Positions 1-8,161 of a DNA stretch of 64,000 bases are shown one piece after another. Position numbers and translations under genes: made by a program. The notes beneath the pieces were generated by a model. The model worked only from the letters and a program-made list of their open reading frames with translations, searched no databases and was not told the origin of the DNA. The DNA is from Oscillospiraceae bacterium (lineage in GTDB: Bacteria; Bacillota; Clostridia; Oscillospirales; Ruminococcaceae). Every line of letters starts with the position of its first letter. Positions within the stretch are counted from its first letter, which is position 1. The stretch spans positions 1-64,000 of the forward strand of contig JAGAJN010000011.1 in the NCBI GenBank assembly GCA_017828975.1, written 5' to 3'.

Positions 1-30
1 AGTTTCGATCACTTGTTCTTTCCAAGGCAT
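1..30 (-). CDS. Transposase N-terminus, IS481-like (partial, runs off left edge)
   Basis: Only the first ten codons are inside the window. They read MPWKEQVIET and are preceded by a good ribosome binding site (AAAGGAG, 8 bases before the ATG). The MPWKE start is typical of IS481-family DDE transposases, which begin with a helix-turn-helix region before the catalytic core. Repeated TGTAAACTATGT motifs lie just upstream and fit the terminal repeats of such an element. The assignment rests on ten residues plus the repeats, so the family is probable, not proven. Confidence 0.55.
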   Translation of the reverse strand, partial: MPWKEQVIET

Positions 31-76
31 ATTATGTCTCCTTTCGACATTTTCTGCCTTTAGTATATCATAAAGT

Positions 77-112
77 TGTAAACTATGTCCTTGCACATTA
101 TGTAAACTATGT
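77..112. repeat. Terminal repeats of the insertion sequence
   Basis: TGTAAACTATGT occurs at 77-88 and again at 101-112, 24 bases apart in the same orientation. Short TGT-starting repeats of this kind, doubled near the end, are usual at the ends of IS481-like elements, where the transposase binds. The element would end near base 112, about 70 bases before the start of the next gene. Confidence 0.5.
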
Positions 113-183
113 TATCACACTATACAGTTTCCCCGCCCGCAAGCGGCAAAATACACGAAAATAATTATCAAGGTGTAATGCTT

Positions 184-1287
184 ATGAAGAAAACAAAGCT
201 TTTAGCACTTGCCTGCACCCTCCTTCTATGCGGCTGTTCGTCAAACAATGCAAATACAGGCGAAATGCCCACTCTTCCCGAGCTGACGACAACTTCCGAA
301 ACAGAAGCCGAAACCGTCCAAAGCAGCGAAACTGTCACCGAAGCTGTCACCACAGCCGTATCATCGGAAACGGAAACATCCACAGCGGAAATATCCGAAA
401 CAACATCGGAAACCACCTCCGAAGCTGCCGCCAATACCATAAATGAAACCACCGCCGAAACCTCTGCGGAAAGCACGTCTGAAAGCGTTTCCGAAATAGG
501 TTCGGGCTTTGACACCGAGAATGCTTTGATAATGTTCCTTGAGGAGCATACAGGCGGATATGAGTTCCACGAAGCGGAGCCGAGGCTTTTCGGAGATTTC
601 GACAAGGACGGGAAAAACGAGCTTATCGCATACATAGAAGCCCCCGACACTGCGACGGGCTACAACCTGTGGTTTGCAAGCGGGGGCTATATCGAGCTTA
701 TCGCACCGAATTCGGAAAATCCCGTTCCAAATATAGAGATCGAGCCGGAGATAGTTTATTCGGGAGATAATACCTTTATCAAGCTGGAATATTGTTATGA
801 GTCCAACTCTGTTTCCGATTATTTCCGCATTGTAAACAGTCAGGTCGTTCCCTGTACCATAGAGGGATACGCAAGACAGGAGCTTCGTCCCGACGGAGAT
901 ACGGGAGATTTCACCGCCGCTCACAGTACATATGACCTCTGCTCCGACGGTACGGGGCACACATGGAAGTCTTATTGGCTCTACTTCTCCCACGAGGACA
1001 ACACCTTCTATCCCTATGTGGGACACCTTATGACCGAGGAGGAGCTGCTGAAATATGAGGGAGCGTCCGAGGTGCTGGAAAATGCACGTTCCGAGGGATA
1101 TAAGATCGCAGACATTTATATACGTGAGAACAACATCATCAACATCAATCTTCGGGAATATTGGGAGAACGCTTGCAACTCCAATGACACGCCTATATAC
1201 GAAAACAAATTCATCAATTTGAAGATAACCGGCAATTCCGTCGAAAACATCACTCCCGAATATAATGACGGTTTTTACAAACCCTAA
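184..1287 (+). CDS. Lipoprotein with Thr/Ser/Glu-rich stalk, function unknown
   Basis: The 367-residue product has a lipoprotein signal peptide ending in the lipobox LLLCGC, so it should be anchored to the outer face of the membrane. Residues 25-105 or so are a low-complexity stalk rich in Thr, Ser and Glu. A globular domain follows and contains an Asp-rich calcium-type loop (DFDKDGKNEL), as in FG-GAP or EF-hand-like repeats. The start at 184 was chosen because it gives an intact signal peptide and has AAGGTG at a sensible distance; the frame is open further upstream into the insertion sequence end. I do not recognise the globular domain. The gene is followed closely by aroE. Confidence 0.75.
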   Translation: MKKTKLLALACTLLLCGCSSNNANTGEMPTLPELTTTSETEAETVQSSETVTEAVTTAVSSETETSTAEISETTSETTSEAAANTINETTAETSAESTSESVSEIGSGFDTENALIMFLEEHTGGYEFHEAEPRLFGDFDKDGKNELIAYIEAPDTATGYNLWFASGGYIELIAPNSENPVPNIEIEPEIVYSGDNTFIKLEYCYESNSVSDYFRIVNSQVVPCTIEGYARQELRPDGDTGDFTAAHSTYDLCSDGTGHTWKSYWLYFSHEDNTFYPYVGHLMTEEELLKYEGASEVLENARSEGYKIADIYIRENNIININLREYWENACNSNDTPIYENKFINLKITGNSVENITPEYNDGFYKP

Positions 1288-1301
1288 AGGAGATTTTTTA
1301 T

Positions 1302-2162
1302 ATGTCCGATAAATATTCGCTTCTGGGCTATCCCTTGAAGCACACCATGTCCCCGCCCATACATAAAAGATTGTTTGAGCTTTCGGGACGAAAAGAGGGC
1401 GATTTCGAGTATTTTCTCTCGGAAATACCGCCCGAAAATCTTCCCGAAGCCTATGAAAATACGCTGAAAGGCTTGGTGGGATACAACATAACTATCCCCT
1501 ACAAGGTGGATATTATCCCCTATCTGACACGCTTAGACGAGTCCGCCGCAAAATACCGCTCGGTAAACTGTGTGCGAAACCGTGACGGCGAAGCGGTGGG
1601 CTTCAACACCGACTGCAAGGGCTTTCTCCGCTCCGTTACCGAGGAGGGCGGCAGTCTGTCGGAACGGGTCTTACAGGCGGGCTGCGGCGGCGTCGGCAGA
1701 ATGATGGCTATCGAAGCGGTTTGTTCGGGTGCCGACCTGACTATTTGTGTCCGCAAAGGCTCGGAGGAAAAGGTGCGCCCCGTTATTGAATACCGTGAAG
1801 CCCATCTTGACGATGAAAACGTTGCAAAATCGAAGATAACCGTTGTTCACGAGGACGAGATAAGCGGACATTTCGACCTGCTGATGAACTCTACCTCCGT
1901 GGGAATGTTCCCGAATGTTGACGCCTGTCCCGTACCCGATGAAGCCATCAAAAATTCCGATATGATATTCGACGTCATCTACAATCCGAGGGACACTCTG
2001 CTTATAAAAAAAGCCACCGAATACGGCAAAAAAACCGTCGGCGGAATGGCTATGCTGGTATGGCAGGCAGTAGTTTCCCACGAGATATGGAACGGCTCAA
2101 AATTCGCTTACGAGGACATTGCAAGGCTCATTTCCGATATGGAAGAGCTGATGAAAAAATGA
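1302..2162 (+). CDS. aroE: Shikimate dehydrogenase
   Basis: Reduces 3-dehydroshikimate to shikimate with NADPH in chorismate and aromatic amino acid synthesis. Length (286 residues) is normal. The N-terminal substrate domain carries GYPLKHTMSPPIH (family pattern G.P..HS.SP..HN), NITIPYK with the catalytic Lys, and NTDC with the conserved Asp. The nucleotide-binding loop reads AGCGGVGRMM, a variant of the usual GAGGAAR. NSTSVGM and the C-terminal GGMAMLVWQA segment are typical. HTMSP instead of HSxSP is a mild deviation, so a close quinate/shikimate dehydrogenase relative is possible. The ribosome binding site is AAAGGAG. The stop codon overlaps the start of the next gene (ATGA), implying translational coupling. 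Confidence 0.9.
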   Translation: MSDKYSLLGYPLKHTMSPPIHKRLFELSGRKEGDFEYFLSEIPPENLPEAYENTLKGLVGYNITIPYKVDIIPYLTRLDESAAKYRSVNCVRNRDGEAVGFNTDCKGFLRSVTEEGGSLSERVLQAGCGGVGRMMAIEAVCSGADLTICVRKGSEEKVRPVIEYREAHLDDENVAKSKITVVHEDEISGHFDLLMNSTSVGMFPNVDACPVPDEAIKNSDMIFDVIYNPRDTLLIKKATEYGKKTVGGMAMLVWQAVVSHEIWNGSKFAYEDIARLISDMEELMKK

Positions 2163-2650
2163 ACGATAAAATAAAAAAGGGTATCGGACTTTTCATTTCC
2201 GCACTTGTCATAATACTTGTGTTTTTTACTGTCTGCGGTTACGCATTTGCCGCATTTTTAAAAGGCGAGCAGGTCACGAAAATCGACAAGGCTCTGCTTG
2301 ATAATGGGTACATTTCCGAAGCCTACGGCATCACTCTTTCGGAGGTTGACAAAATAACCGCCTGGGAAAAGCACACCTTTGGGGACGCTCAGGGCTATAT
2401 CGTTCTAAAAATAAAAACCCCCGATAGCGAGCGTTTTTTAGCGGATAATAGCAAAGTGTCAGACGATATGGTTACAGAAAATTCTATGAATATAGGCAGG
2501 CGAGAAGTATTCGCACCCTATCTGTTTTACAGCGGAAAACGTGCTGCCATAGTTACGGACCTGCCCGAAAGCTTCTCCGAAAACAGCAATGCTTACAAGC
2601 AGTATTCAGAACGGATATTTGATGCGTTTTGCAATGCTGTGCAAGAATGA
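2159..2650 (+). CDS. Small single-pass membrane protein, unknown
   Basis: This 163-residue protein has one hydrophobic N-terminal segment (about residues 9-32) with positive charges before it, followed by a soluble domain probably outside the membrane. No lipobox is present. The start was placed at the ATG overlapping the aroE stop codon (ATGA); the frame is open further upstream but inside aroE. I recognise no family or catalytic motif. The overlap indicates co-transcription with aroE, but nothing suggests a role in the shikimate pathway. Confidence 0.7.
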   Translation: MNDKIKKGIGLFISALVIILVFFTVCGYAFAAFLKGEQVTKIDKALLDNGYISEAYGITLSEVDKITAWEKHTFGDAQGYIVLKIKTPDSERFLADNSKVSDDMVTENSMNIGRREVFAPYLFYSGKRAAIVTDLPESFSENSNAYKQYSERIFDAFCNAVQE

Positions 2651-2656
2651 ATGAAT

Positions 2657-2711
2657 AAAATCCCCCGTTTAATGGATACTATTAAAAAATATCCGAAACG
2701 GGGGAATTTTT
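2657..2711 (+). terminator. Terminator hairpin abutting the next start codon
   Basis: The arms CCCCCGTTT and AAACGGGGG, with a second inner stem GGATA/TATCC, form a strong hairpin followed by a short T run. The T run ends directly at the ATG of the FAD/Rieske gene, and the only Shine-Dalgarno-like bases (GGGGGA) lie in the 3' arm. The hairpin can therefore end the aroE transcript and could also hide the ribosome binding site of the next gene. Confidence 0.75.
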
Positions 2712-4010
2712 ATGCCGTCAATCTGGCAAAATGACTGTGAAATGCCCGAATTTCCGCAGCTTTCGGGCAATGCGGAAGCCGATGTTCTCATAATCGGCGG
2801 AGGTCTTGCGGGAATACTTGCCGCCTATTTTCTGAAAAGCGAGGGACTTGACTGTATCGTCTGCGAGGGCGGACGTATCTGCGGCGGCGTTACGGGACTT
2901 ACCACCGCAAAAATAACCGCCCAGCACCGCCTAATTTACAGCCGTATCGCCGAAGAATTTGACGTTAAAACAGCGGGAAAATATCTGTCCGCAAACCTTA
3001 TCGCATTGGACAAATACCGCAGCTTCTGCAAGGGCATAGACTGCAATTTCGAGGAAAAGGACAGCTTTATATATTCCCGAAACGACCGAAAAAAGCTTGA
3101 TGACGAGCTTCACATTCTGGACAGACTGGACTTCCCCGCCGAATTTGCAAAGGAGCTTCCGCTGCCCTTTAATACGGTCGGGGCAGTGAGATTTCCGTCG
3201 CAGGCGCAGTTTCACCCGCTGAAATTTGCCGCTGCCATTGCACAGGGTCTGCGCATTTACGAGAACACCTTTATCGGGCGTGTCAAGGGTCACGCCGCAT
3301 ATTCCGACAGGGGCAAAGTAAAGGCACGATATATCATCTGCACCTCACATTTCCCCATTATCAACCGTTACGGGGCATATTTCCTGAAGCTTTATCAGGA
3401 CCGTTCATATGTAATGGCTCTCGAAAATGCCGCCGATTATGACGGTATGTATGCCGATGAAAACGAGTCGGGACTGTCCTTCCGAAACAGCGGGAAATAT
3501 CTGCTTCTGGGCGGCGGCGGACATCGGACGGGCAAAAAAAGCTGCGGCTTTTCCGAGCTTTCGGAGTTTGCCAAAAAGCATTATCCGAACGCAAAAACCG
3601 CAGCAAAATGGGCAGCACAGGACTGCATGACCTTAGACGGTATCCCCTATATCGGGAAATATTCGCCCCTTTCGGAAAATCTCTACGTCAGCACAGGCTA
3701 CGGAAAATGGGGAATGACCTCTGCAATGATCTCCGCAATGCTGCTGACGGACATTATCACGGGGCAGGAAAACGAATTCTCCGAGCTTTTCTCGCCTAAT
3801 CGGACGATTTTCCGCAAACAGCTTTTCGTGAACGCCGCCGAAGCCGTTTGCAACCTTGTCACGCCCACCATCCCCCGATGCCCGCATATGGGCTGTGCGC
3901 TGAAACGCAACCCCGAGGAAAACAGCTGGGACTGTCCCTGTCACGGCTCCCGCTTTGACAAAAACGGAAAGCTCAGGGACAATCCCGCAATGAAGGACGC
4001 AAATATTTAA
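2712..4010 (+). CDS. FAD-dependent oxidoreductase with C-terminal Rieske [2Fe-2S] domain
   Basis: The N-terminus has a Rossmann FAD-binding motif (IIGGGLAGILAA) followed by a DAO-type body. The last 50 residues form a Rieske cluster site: CPHMGC supplies Cys and His, and CPCHGS supplies the second Cys-His pair. All four cluster ligands are present. Fusions of this kind (YhfW-like) are cytosolic oxidoreductases whose substrates are generally unknown. At 432 residues it is somewhat shorter than many family members, but the C-terminus is complete. It converges with the small gene on the other strand and overlaps its stop by four bases. Translation probably depends on opening the hairpin that covers its ribosome binding site. 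Confidence 0.85.
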   Translation: MPSIWQNDCEMPEFPQLSGNAEADVLIIGGGLAGILAAYFLKSEGLDCIVCEGGRICGGVTGLTTAKITAQHRLIYSRIAEEFDVKTAGKYLSANLIALDKYRSFCKGIDCNFEEKDSFIYSRNDRKKLDDELHILDRLDFPAEFAKELPLPFNTVGAVRFPSQAQFHPLKFAAAIAQGLRIYENTFIGRVKGHAAYSDRGKVKARYIICTSHFPIINRYGAYFLKLYQDRSYVMALENAADYDGMYADENESGLSFRNSGKYLLLGGGGHRTGKKSCGFSELSEFAKKHYPNAKTAAKWAAQDCMTLDGIPYIGKYSPLSENLYVSTGYGKWGMTSAMISAMLLTDIITGQENEFSELFSPNRTIFRKQLFVNAAEAVCNLVTPTIPRCPHMGCALKRNPEENSWDCPCHGSRFDKNGKLRDNPAMKDANI

Positions 4011-4201
4011 CGTGAAATGCCGTATTTCCTATAAAAATCCTCAATATCCGAATCGGAGCGAACCAGTTCGGCAAAATGCAGCTTTTTATCGGCGGGACTG
4101 TAAAATCCGATGGTCTTTTCGCCTGTGCAGATGCTTGATTCCACTTTGATGTCTGAGGCGGTGAAGCCTTGGGGAATGGGCATAGTTTTCTTTATCTTCA
4201 T
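4007..4201 (-). CDS. Small 64-residue protein, unknown, last gene of purine-salvage operon
   Basis: A compact soluble protein with a good ribosome binding site (CGGAG, 7 bases from the ATG), starting 13 bases after mtaD ends. It has no membrane segment or cysteine cluster; Lys/Asp-rich segments and a C-terminal DFYRKYGISR helix-like end are visible. I do not recognise a family. Its position makes it the third gene of the punA-mtaD transcript, and its stop codon overlaps that of the convergent oxidoreductase gene. Confidence 0.7.
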   Translation of the reverse strand: MKIKKTMPIPQGFTASDIKVESSICTGEKTIGFYSPADKKLHFAELVRSDSDIEDFYRKYGISR

Positions 4202-4214
4202 AATTTTTCTCCGT

Positions 4215-5486
4215 TTATCTGCAAAAAATTTTGTCAGCCGCCGCTTTTGCCTGCGAAATTATCTCCTCCGAGGAAATTCCGGGCAGCGTGTAAACGCCGT
4301 TCTCATAAAGAATTTTACCGTTAATCATCGTCATGATAATATTGGACGGATTGCCGCTGTAAACGAGGTTTTTCGGGATATTATTTTCGGGGAGCATATT
4401 GGGCGAATCAAGGTCGATAACCGCAATATCCGCCGACATTCCCGCTTCGAGGGACAGACCGCCAAGCCCCATTACCTCGCCGCCGCCCGACACCGCCGCA
4501 TACAGAATATCCTCCGCCGAACCTGCGGAAGCGTCCTTTTCATCAAGCTTCGGCAGGACCGCCGCAAGGTACATTTCACGGAACATATCAAGAGCGTTGT
4601 TGCTGGCGGGACCGTCCGTACCGATACCGCAGCGAACAGTCCGCAAAAGCCGTGACACGGGCGCAATACCGCTGGCAAGCTTTGCATTTGAGGACGGATT
4701 TATGACCGCATAAACATTATGCTTTTTCATAATTTCCAAATCATCATCGGTAACATGGACGCTGTGGAAAAATCCCCCGCCGTGTTCGAGAAGCCCAAGC
4801 TTTTCAAAGTATGCGGGCGGTGTCAGACCGTGCCGTCCGATACATTCGGAAACCTCCTTTTCCGTTTCCGAGCAATGGGTGAAAACGGGTGCGGAATACT
4901 TCTGCGAAAGCTTTGCGATTCCCTCCAGAATTTTCTCGGAAGTGGTGTATTCCGCATGAAATCCAAGCTTATATGAAACAAGCTCCGAATGTCCGTTAAA
5001 ACGCAGATAAAAATCCTCCAGAAGCTCGGGGGAATCCTTGAAATCGTTGACCGTTCCGCACATAACAAGGCGCATGCCCGTTTCCTCCGCCGCCTTTGCC
5101 ATGGAATCAGGCTCAACGTACATATCAAAGCAGGCGGTAATGCCGTTTCGGAGATATTCCAGAAAAGCAAGGCGGGCAAATTTGCGGATATACTCCCCGT
5201 CAAGCCGTGCCTCCATGGGAAAGACCTGCTCGGTCAGCCATTTGTCAAGGGGCATATCGTCCGCATAGGAACGCAGAAAAGTCATTGCCGAATGGGTGTG
5301 AGCGTTCTTGAAGCCCGGGATTATAAGTCCCTTACCCTTTAGGTCAATCGTCCTTTCGGGGGTATTTTCCGAGGGAATTTCTCCGCTTACGGTGATAACT
5401 CCGCCCTCCGTTTCAAGTACGCCGTTTTGGACGGTAAAGCCGTTTTCCGAATGTTTTAAAAGCCGTGCATTTGTAAATCTGATCAT
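4215..5486 (-). CDS. mtaD: Amidohydrolase, 5'-methylthioadenosine/S-adenosylhomocysteine deaminase type
   Basis: A 423-residue metal-dependent hydrolase of the TrzN/AtzB/MtaD group, which deaminates adenosine-type nucleosides such as methylthioadenosine and S-adenosylhomocysteine. Visible signature parts are HTHSAMTFLRSYADD (metal HxH and the group motif), GFHAEY, FTHCSET, FHSVHVTDDDLE and the metal Asp in GIGTDGPASNN, followed by LDMFREM. The start at 5486 gives the normal N-terminus (MIRFTNARLL); the frame is open into punA. It lies 25 bases after punA, so deamination and phosphorolysis of purine nucleosides are probably expressed together. The exact substrate cannot be read from the sequence. 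Confidence 0.85.
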   Translation of the reverse strand: MIRFTNARLLKHSENGFTVQNGVLETEGGVITVSGEIPSENTPERTIDLKGKGLIIPGFKNAHTHSAMTFLRSYADDMPLDKWLTEQVFPMEARLDGEYIRKFARLAFLEYLRNGITACFDMYVEPDSMAKAAEETGMRLVMCGTVNDFKDSPELLEDFYLRFNGHSELVSYKLGFHAEYTTSEKILEGIAKLSQKYSAPVFTHCSETEKEVSECIGRHGLTPPAYFEKLGLLEHGGGFFHSVHVTDDDLEIMKKHNVYAVINPSSNAKLASGIAPVSRLLRTVRCGIGTDGPASNNALDMFREMYLAAVLPKLDEKDASAGSAEDILYAAVSGGGEVMGLGGLSLEAGMSADIAVIDLDSPNMLPENNIPKNLVYSGNPSNIIMTMINGKILYENGVYTLPGISSEEIISQAKAAADKIFCR

Positions 5487-5511
5487 GTAAACACCGCCAT
5501 TCTGTAAGCAA

Positions 5512-6366
5512 TTAAAGTCTGCATATCTCCACGATAGACTGCTTAACCAGCGCCGTAAACAGCGGAGCAACTCTGTCCGCAGTTTCCTGAACCTCCTGAT
5601 GTGAAAGCGGCGTTTCCGTCAGACCGCAGGCAAGGTTTGAAATGCAGGAAATGCCGCACACCCTGAACCCGCAGTGACGGGCAGCCACCGCTTCGCAGGC
5701 GGTGCTCATGCCGAGAGCGTCCGCACCTAAAATGCGTGCCATTCGCACCTCGGCGGGGGTCTCGAAGTTTGGTCCCGTAAGCTGGCAGTAAACGCCCTGT
5801 TTCAGGGAAATATTCAGCTTGTCTGCCGTTTCGGAGATGATATTCCGCAGTTCCTTATCGTATATTTCAGACATATCGGGGAATCTTGTCCCCAGCTGAC
5901 GGACATTTCCGCCAATAAGGGGCGACGGAACAAAGTTCATTATCTGGTCGGTGATAAGCATAAAATCTCCCGCCGAAAAGGTTGGGTCCGTACCTCCCGC
6001 CGCATTGGTCAGGAAGAGGAAATCCGCCCCAAGCAGACGCATTACACGGACAGGCATAACCACGTCCTCCATTGAATAGCCTTCGTAATAATGGACACGT
6101 CCCTGCATCAGAACAACAGGCGCACCGCCGCAGTAACCGAAGATAAACTGTCCCTTATGTCCTTCAACCGTGGACACAGGCATACCCTCTATCTCACGGT
6201 AGGGTATCTCGGCAATAACGTCAATTTCACTGCCAAATCCCCCCAGACCCGAGCCGAGGATAAGCGCAAGCTTTGGCTTAAAATCTCTGTATTTCTCGGG
6301 AAACAGCTGCCTTACCGCCTCAGCAGCCTTTACTATTCTTTCGTAAACTTTATCGGGTGTATTCAT
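5512..6366 (-). CDS. punA: Purine nucleoside phosphorylase
   Basis: Cleaves inosine or guanosine with phosphate to the free base and ribose-1-phosphate (purine salvage). The 284 residues have the trimeric PNP signatures: LILGSGLGGF (phosphate loop), PVSTVEGHKGQ, GRVHYYEGY, TNAAGGTDPTFSAGDFMLITDQ, GPNFETPAE and GMSTACEAVAARH. The ATG at 6366 was chosen because AAAGGCGGTG precedes it at the right distance; an in-frame GTG lies six codons upstream. It is first in an operon with mtaD and a small gene, with its own consensus-like promoter in the short gap after the ADP-ribosylglycohydrolase gene. Confidence 0.93.
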   Translation of the reverse strand: MNTPDKVYERIVKAAEAVRQLFPEKYRDFKPKLALILGSGLGGFGSEIDVIAEIPYREIEGMPVSTVEGHKGQFIFGYCGGAPVVLMQGRVHYYEGYSMEDVVMPVRVMRLLGADFLFLTNAAGGTDPTFSAGDFMLITDQIMNFVPSPLIGGNVRQLGTRFPDMSEIYDKELRNIISETADKLNISLKQGVYCQLTGPNFETPAEVRMARILGADALGMSTACEAVAARHCGFRVCGISCISNLACGLTETPLSHQEVQETADRVAPLFTALVKQSIVEICRL

Positions 6367-6388
6367 ATGAACACCGCCTTTCACCTAT

Positions 6389-6417
6389 ATTATACCGCTT
6401 TTTTGGGGATATTTCAA
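6389..6417 (-). promoter_or_regulatory. Promoter of punA-mtaD operon
   Basis: On the minus strand TTGAAA (6412-6417) and TATAAT (6389-6394) are separated by 17 bases and lie about 20 bases before the punA start. This makes punA independent of the upstream gene pair. Confidence 0.75.
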
Positions 6418-6424
6418 GCTTCCG

Positions 6425-7366
6425 TCAACACCTTTTTTCAATAAGCTCGGACAGTAATCCAAGAATATCCTCCTTGCCCCGAAGCGCATCTATCCACCTG
6501 ACGGGAATTGCGTCATATCCGAACAATATCCCCGCCAGACCGCCCGTAATGCAGGCAGTAGTGTCCGTGTCATTTCCGAGAGATACGGCAGCCTTGACCG
6601 CAGCTTCATAGGACTCGGCTTCCCGCATTATCATAAATGCGCTGCGAATACTGTGGATAACATAACCGCCGCCGTTTCCCTCCCAAATATCAGGCTCATC
6701 GGGCTGTATACGGAACTCAAATTCATCAAGATATTCGGGCATATCGGCGTAAATCTTACGAATATTTTCAACCGAACGGGACAACGCCGTGTTAAAATCC
6801 ATACCCTCAAGAAGCCGTCTTGCCACCAAACAATAAAGCGCACAGCACACCTGATTGGTGATATTTCCGTGGGTTATCAGACATTGCCTGTGAGCGTCGT
6901 TTACAAGCTCCTTATCCGTTCCCGCATGCCAGAGCGCAAGGGGCAGCACACGCATCAGCGCACCGTTTCCCTTGCCCTCGGGACAGATATTTCCGCACTT
7001 TTCAGGGGACATTCCGCCCCTGAGAGCGTCCAGAGCCTCCGCCGTCTGATTTCCCACATCGAAAACGTAATTGTCCACCGCCCACAGCCCCGCATCATAC
7101 CATGCAAGCAGCTTTCCCGAGAAATCGGTCAGAGAGAAACGTCCCTTTTCCAGCAGACTGTCCAGCAGACAAAGTGCCTGTGCGCCGTCGTCCGACCATG
7201 TCCCCGGCTTTACGCCCGAATGTGCCCTTGAAAATCCCGCAGGCGGCTCCGGTTCTATCAGGTCATATTCGGGTATCTGACTTGAATGGTGGAATTCATA
7301 AGGAACGCCCAGCGCATCTCCCACCAGAAGCCCGTATAAACCGCCTTTTATCCTGTTTTTATCCAT
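6425..7366 (-). CDS. ADP-ribosylglycohydrolase family protein (DraG-like)
   Basis: Removes ADP-ribose from proteins or small molecules, using two magnesium ions. Visible motifs: an N-terminal GLYGLLVGDALGVPYEF, the metal-binding GTWSDDG (family TDDT/SDDG type), GKGNGALMRVLPLAL, ITHGN, and the C-terminal SLGNDTDTTACITGGLAGILFG whose Asp residues complete the metal site. Length (313 residues) is typical. The start at 7366 has AGGAG eleven bases upstream; an in-frame ATG seven codons earlier lacks a ribosome binding site. It overlaps the end of the DUF5131 gene by eight bases, so the two are translationally coupled. The substrate is unknown; no ADP-ribosyltransferase is visible nearby. Confidence 0.88.
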   Translation of the reverse strand: MDKNRIKGGLYGLLVGDALGVPYEFHHSSQIPEYDLIEPEPPAGFSRAHSGVKPGTWSDDGAQALCLLDSLLEKGRFSLTDFSGKLLAWYDAGLWAVDNYVFDVGNQTAEALDALRGGMSPEKCGNICPEGKGNGALMRVLPLALWHAGTDKELVNDAHRQCLITHGNITNQVCCALYCLVARRLLEGMDFNTALSRSVENIRKIYADMPEYLDEFEFRIQPDEPDIWEGNGGGYVIHSIRSAFMIMREAESYEAAVKAAVSLGNDTDTTACITGGLAGILFGYDAIPVRWIDALRGKEDILGLLSELIEKRC

Positions 7367-8087
7367 CTTTTCCGACGCTCCTGTCATAGTTTATTGCCGC
7401 TTTTTTCGCCTGACTGCACAAGTCCTTTGTCTGCAATTTGTACCGAACGCCGTCCTTTACAAAATATGTTCCGCACTGCCGAAACTCAAAGCTGACATTT
7501 TTCCGCACACACTGCTCCCGAATGTCCAGCACCCAGTCGTAATACAGCGGACGTGCGTTTTTGTCCGACTCACCGCCGACAACCACCAGCTCAACATCAT
7601 CAAGATATTTTTCCATATCCACAGCTTCGATAAGGGGCTGAGCGGTTATGCACTTGTGCTTGATGGGCAGTTCACGGAAAACCGACAGCCTTCTGTCCGC
7701 ATTCGCCTGATTTTCTATGGTACAGCAGACCACCACATTTTCGTAACCGTCCCCCCAGTCGTCGGGGATACAGTCCATAAACCGTTCAATGCGCTTGGTA
7801 AGAAACAGAAAGGTCAGGTCGGGACGCTCCTTCACCATTTTCCAACATTCGCCACGCCATTCGTCCGCATCTTCAATAAGGAAATCGGTGGAAAAGCAGG
7901 TGTAAACTATCCCCGATTTAACCTTATAGCTGCCGTTTTTCAGCCGTTCGACGGGCTTGGAAAAATCCTTTGTCTTAACTATAAGGCTTGTGTCAACATT
8001 TCGCTTGAAATCGCCCTTGTGGATATAGCAGTGCAGACAGCCCTCGCTGCATTTCCTGCACCCCCGCCACGGATTCCACATCGCCAT
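7359..8087 (-). CDS. DUF5131 (phage Gp37/Gp68-like) Cys-motif protein
   Basis: A 242-residue protein beginning MAMWNPWRGC with the cysteine cluster C-x2-C-x3-C-x2-C near the N-terminus, as in the Gp37/Gp68 (DUF5131) family, where a similar Cys motif precedes a barrel-like domain reminiscent of radical SAM proteins. LTKRIERF, CTIENQANADRRL and VVVGGESDKNARPL are recognisable family segments. The start was set at 8087, where GGGGTG precedes the ATG. The biochemical function of the family is not established. It overlaps the downstream ADP-ribosylglycohydrolase gene by eight bases. It follows the pduL terminator with no obvious promoter of its own. Confidence 0.8.
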   Translation of the reverse strand: MAMWNPWRGCRKCSEGCLHCYIHKGDFKRNVDTSLIVKTKDFSKPVERLKNGSYKVKSGIVYTCFSTDFLIEDADEWRGECWKMVKERPDLTFLFLTKRIERFMDCIPDDWGDGYENVVVCCTIENQANADRRLSVFRELPIKHKCITAQPLIEAVDMEKYLDDVELVVVGGESDKNARPLYYDWVLDIREQCVRKNVSFEFRQCGTYFVKDGVRYKLQTKDLCSQAKKAAINYDRSVGKDG

Positions 8088-8105
8088 ATTTGTCACCCCA
8101 TTATC

Positions 8106-8138
8106 AAAAAATCGGCGGCACATTAACTGCACCGCCGA
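8106..8138 (-). terminator. Terminator after pduL
   Basis: On the minus strand TCGGCGGTGCA and TGTGCCGCCGA pair over 11 positions (two G-U pairs) around a GTTAA loop and are followed by six T residues. It lies 24 bases after the pduL stop. Confidence 0.8.
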
Positions 8139-8161
8139 CCGACTGACATTATGTATGAAAA

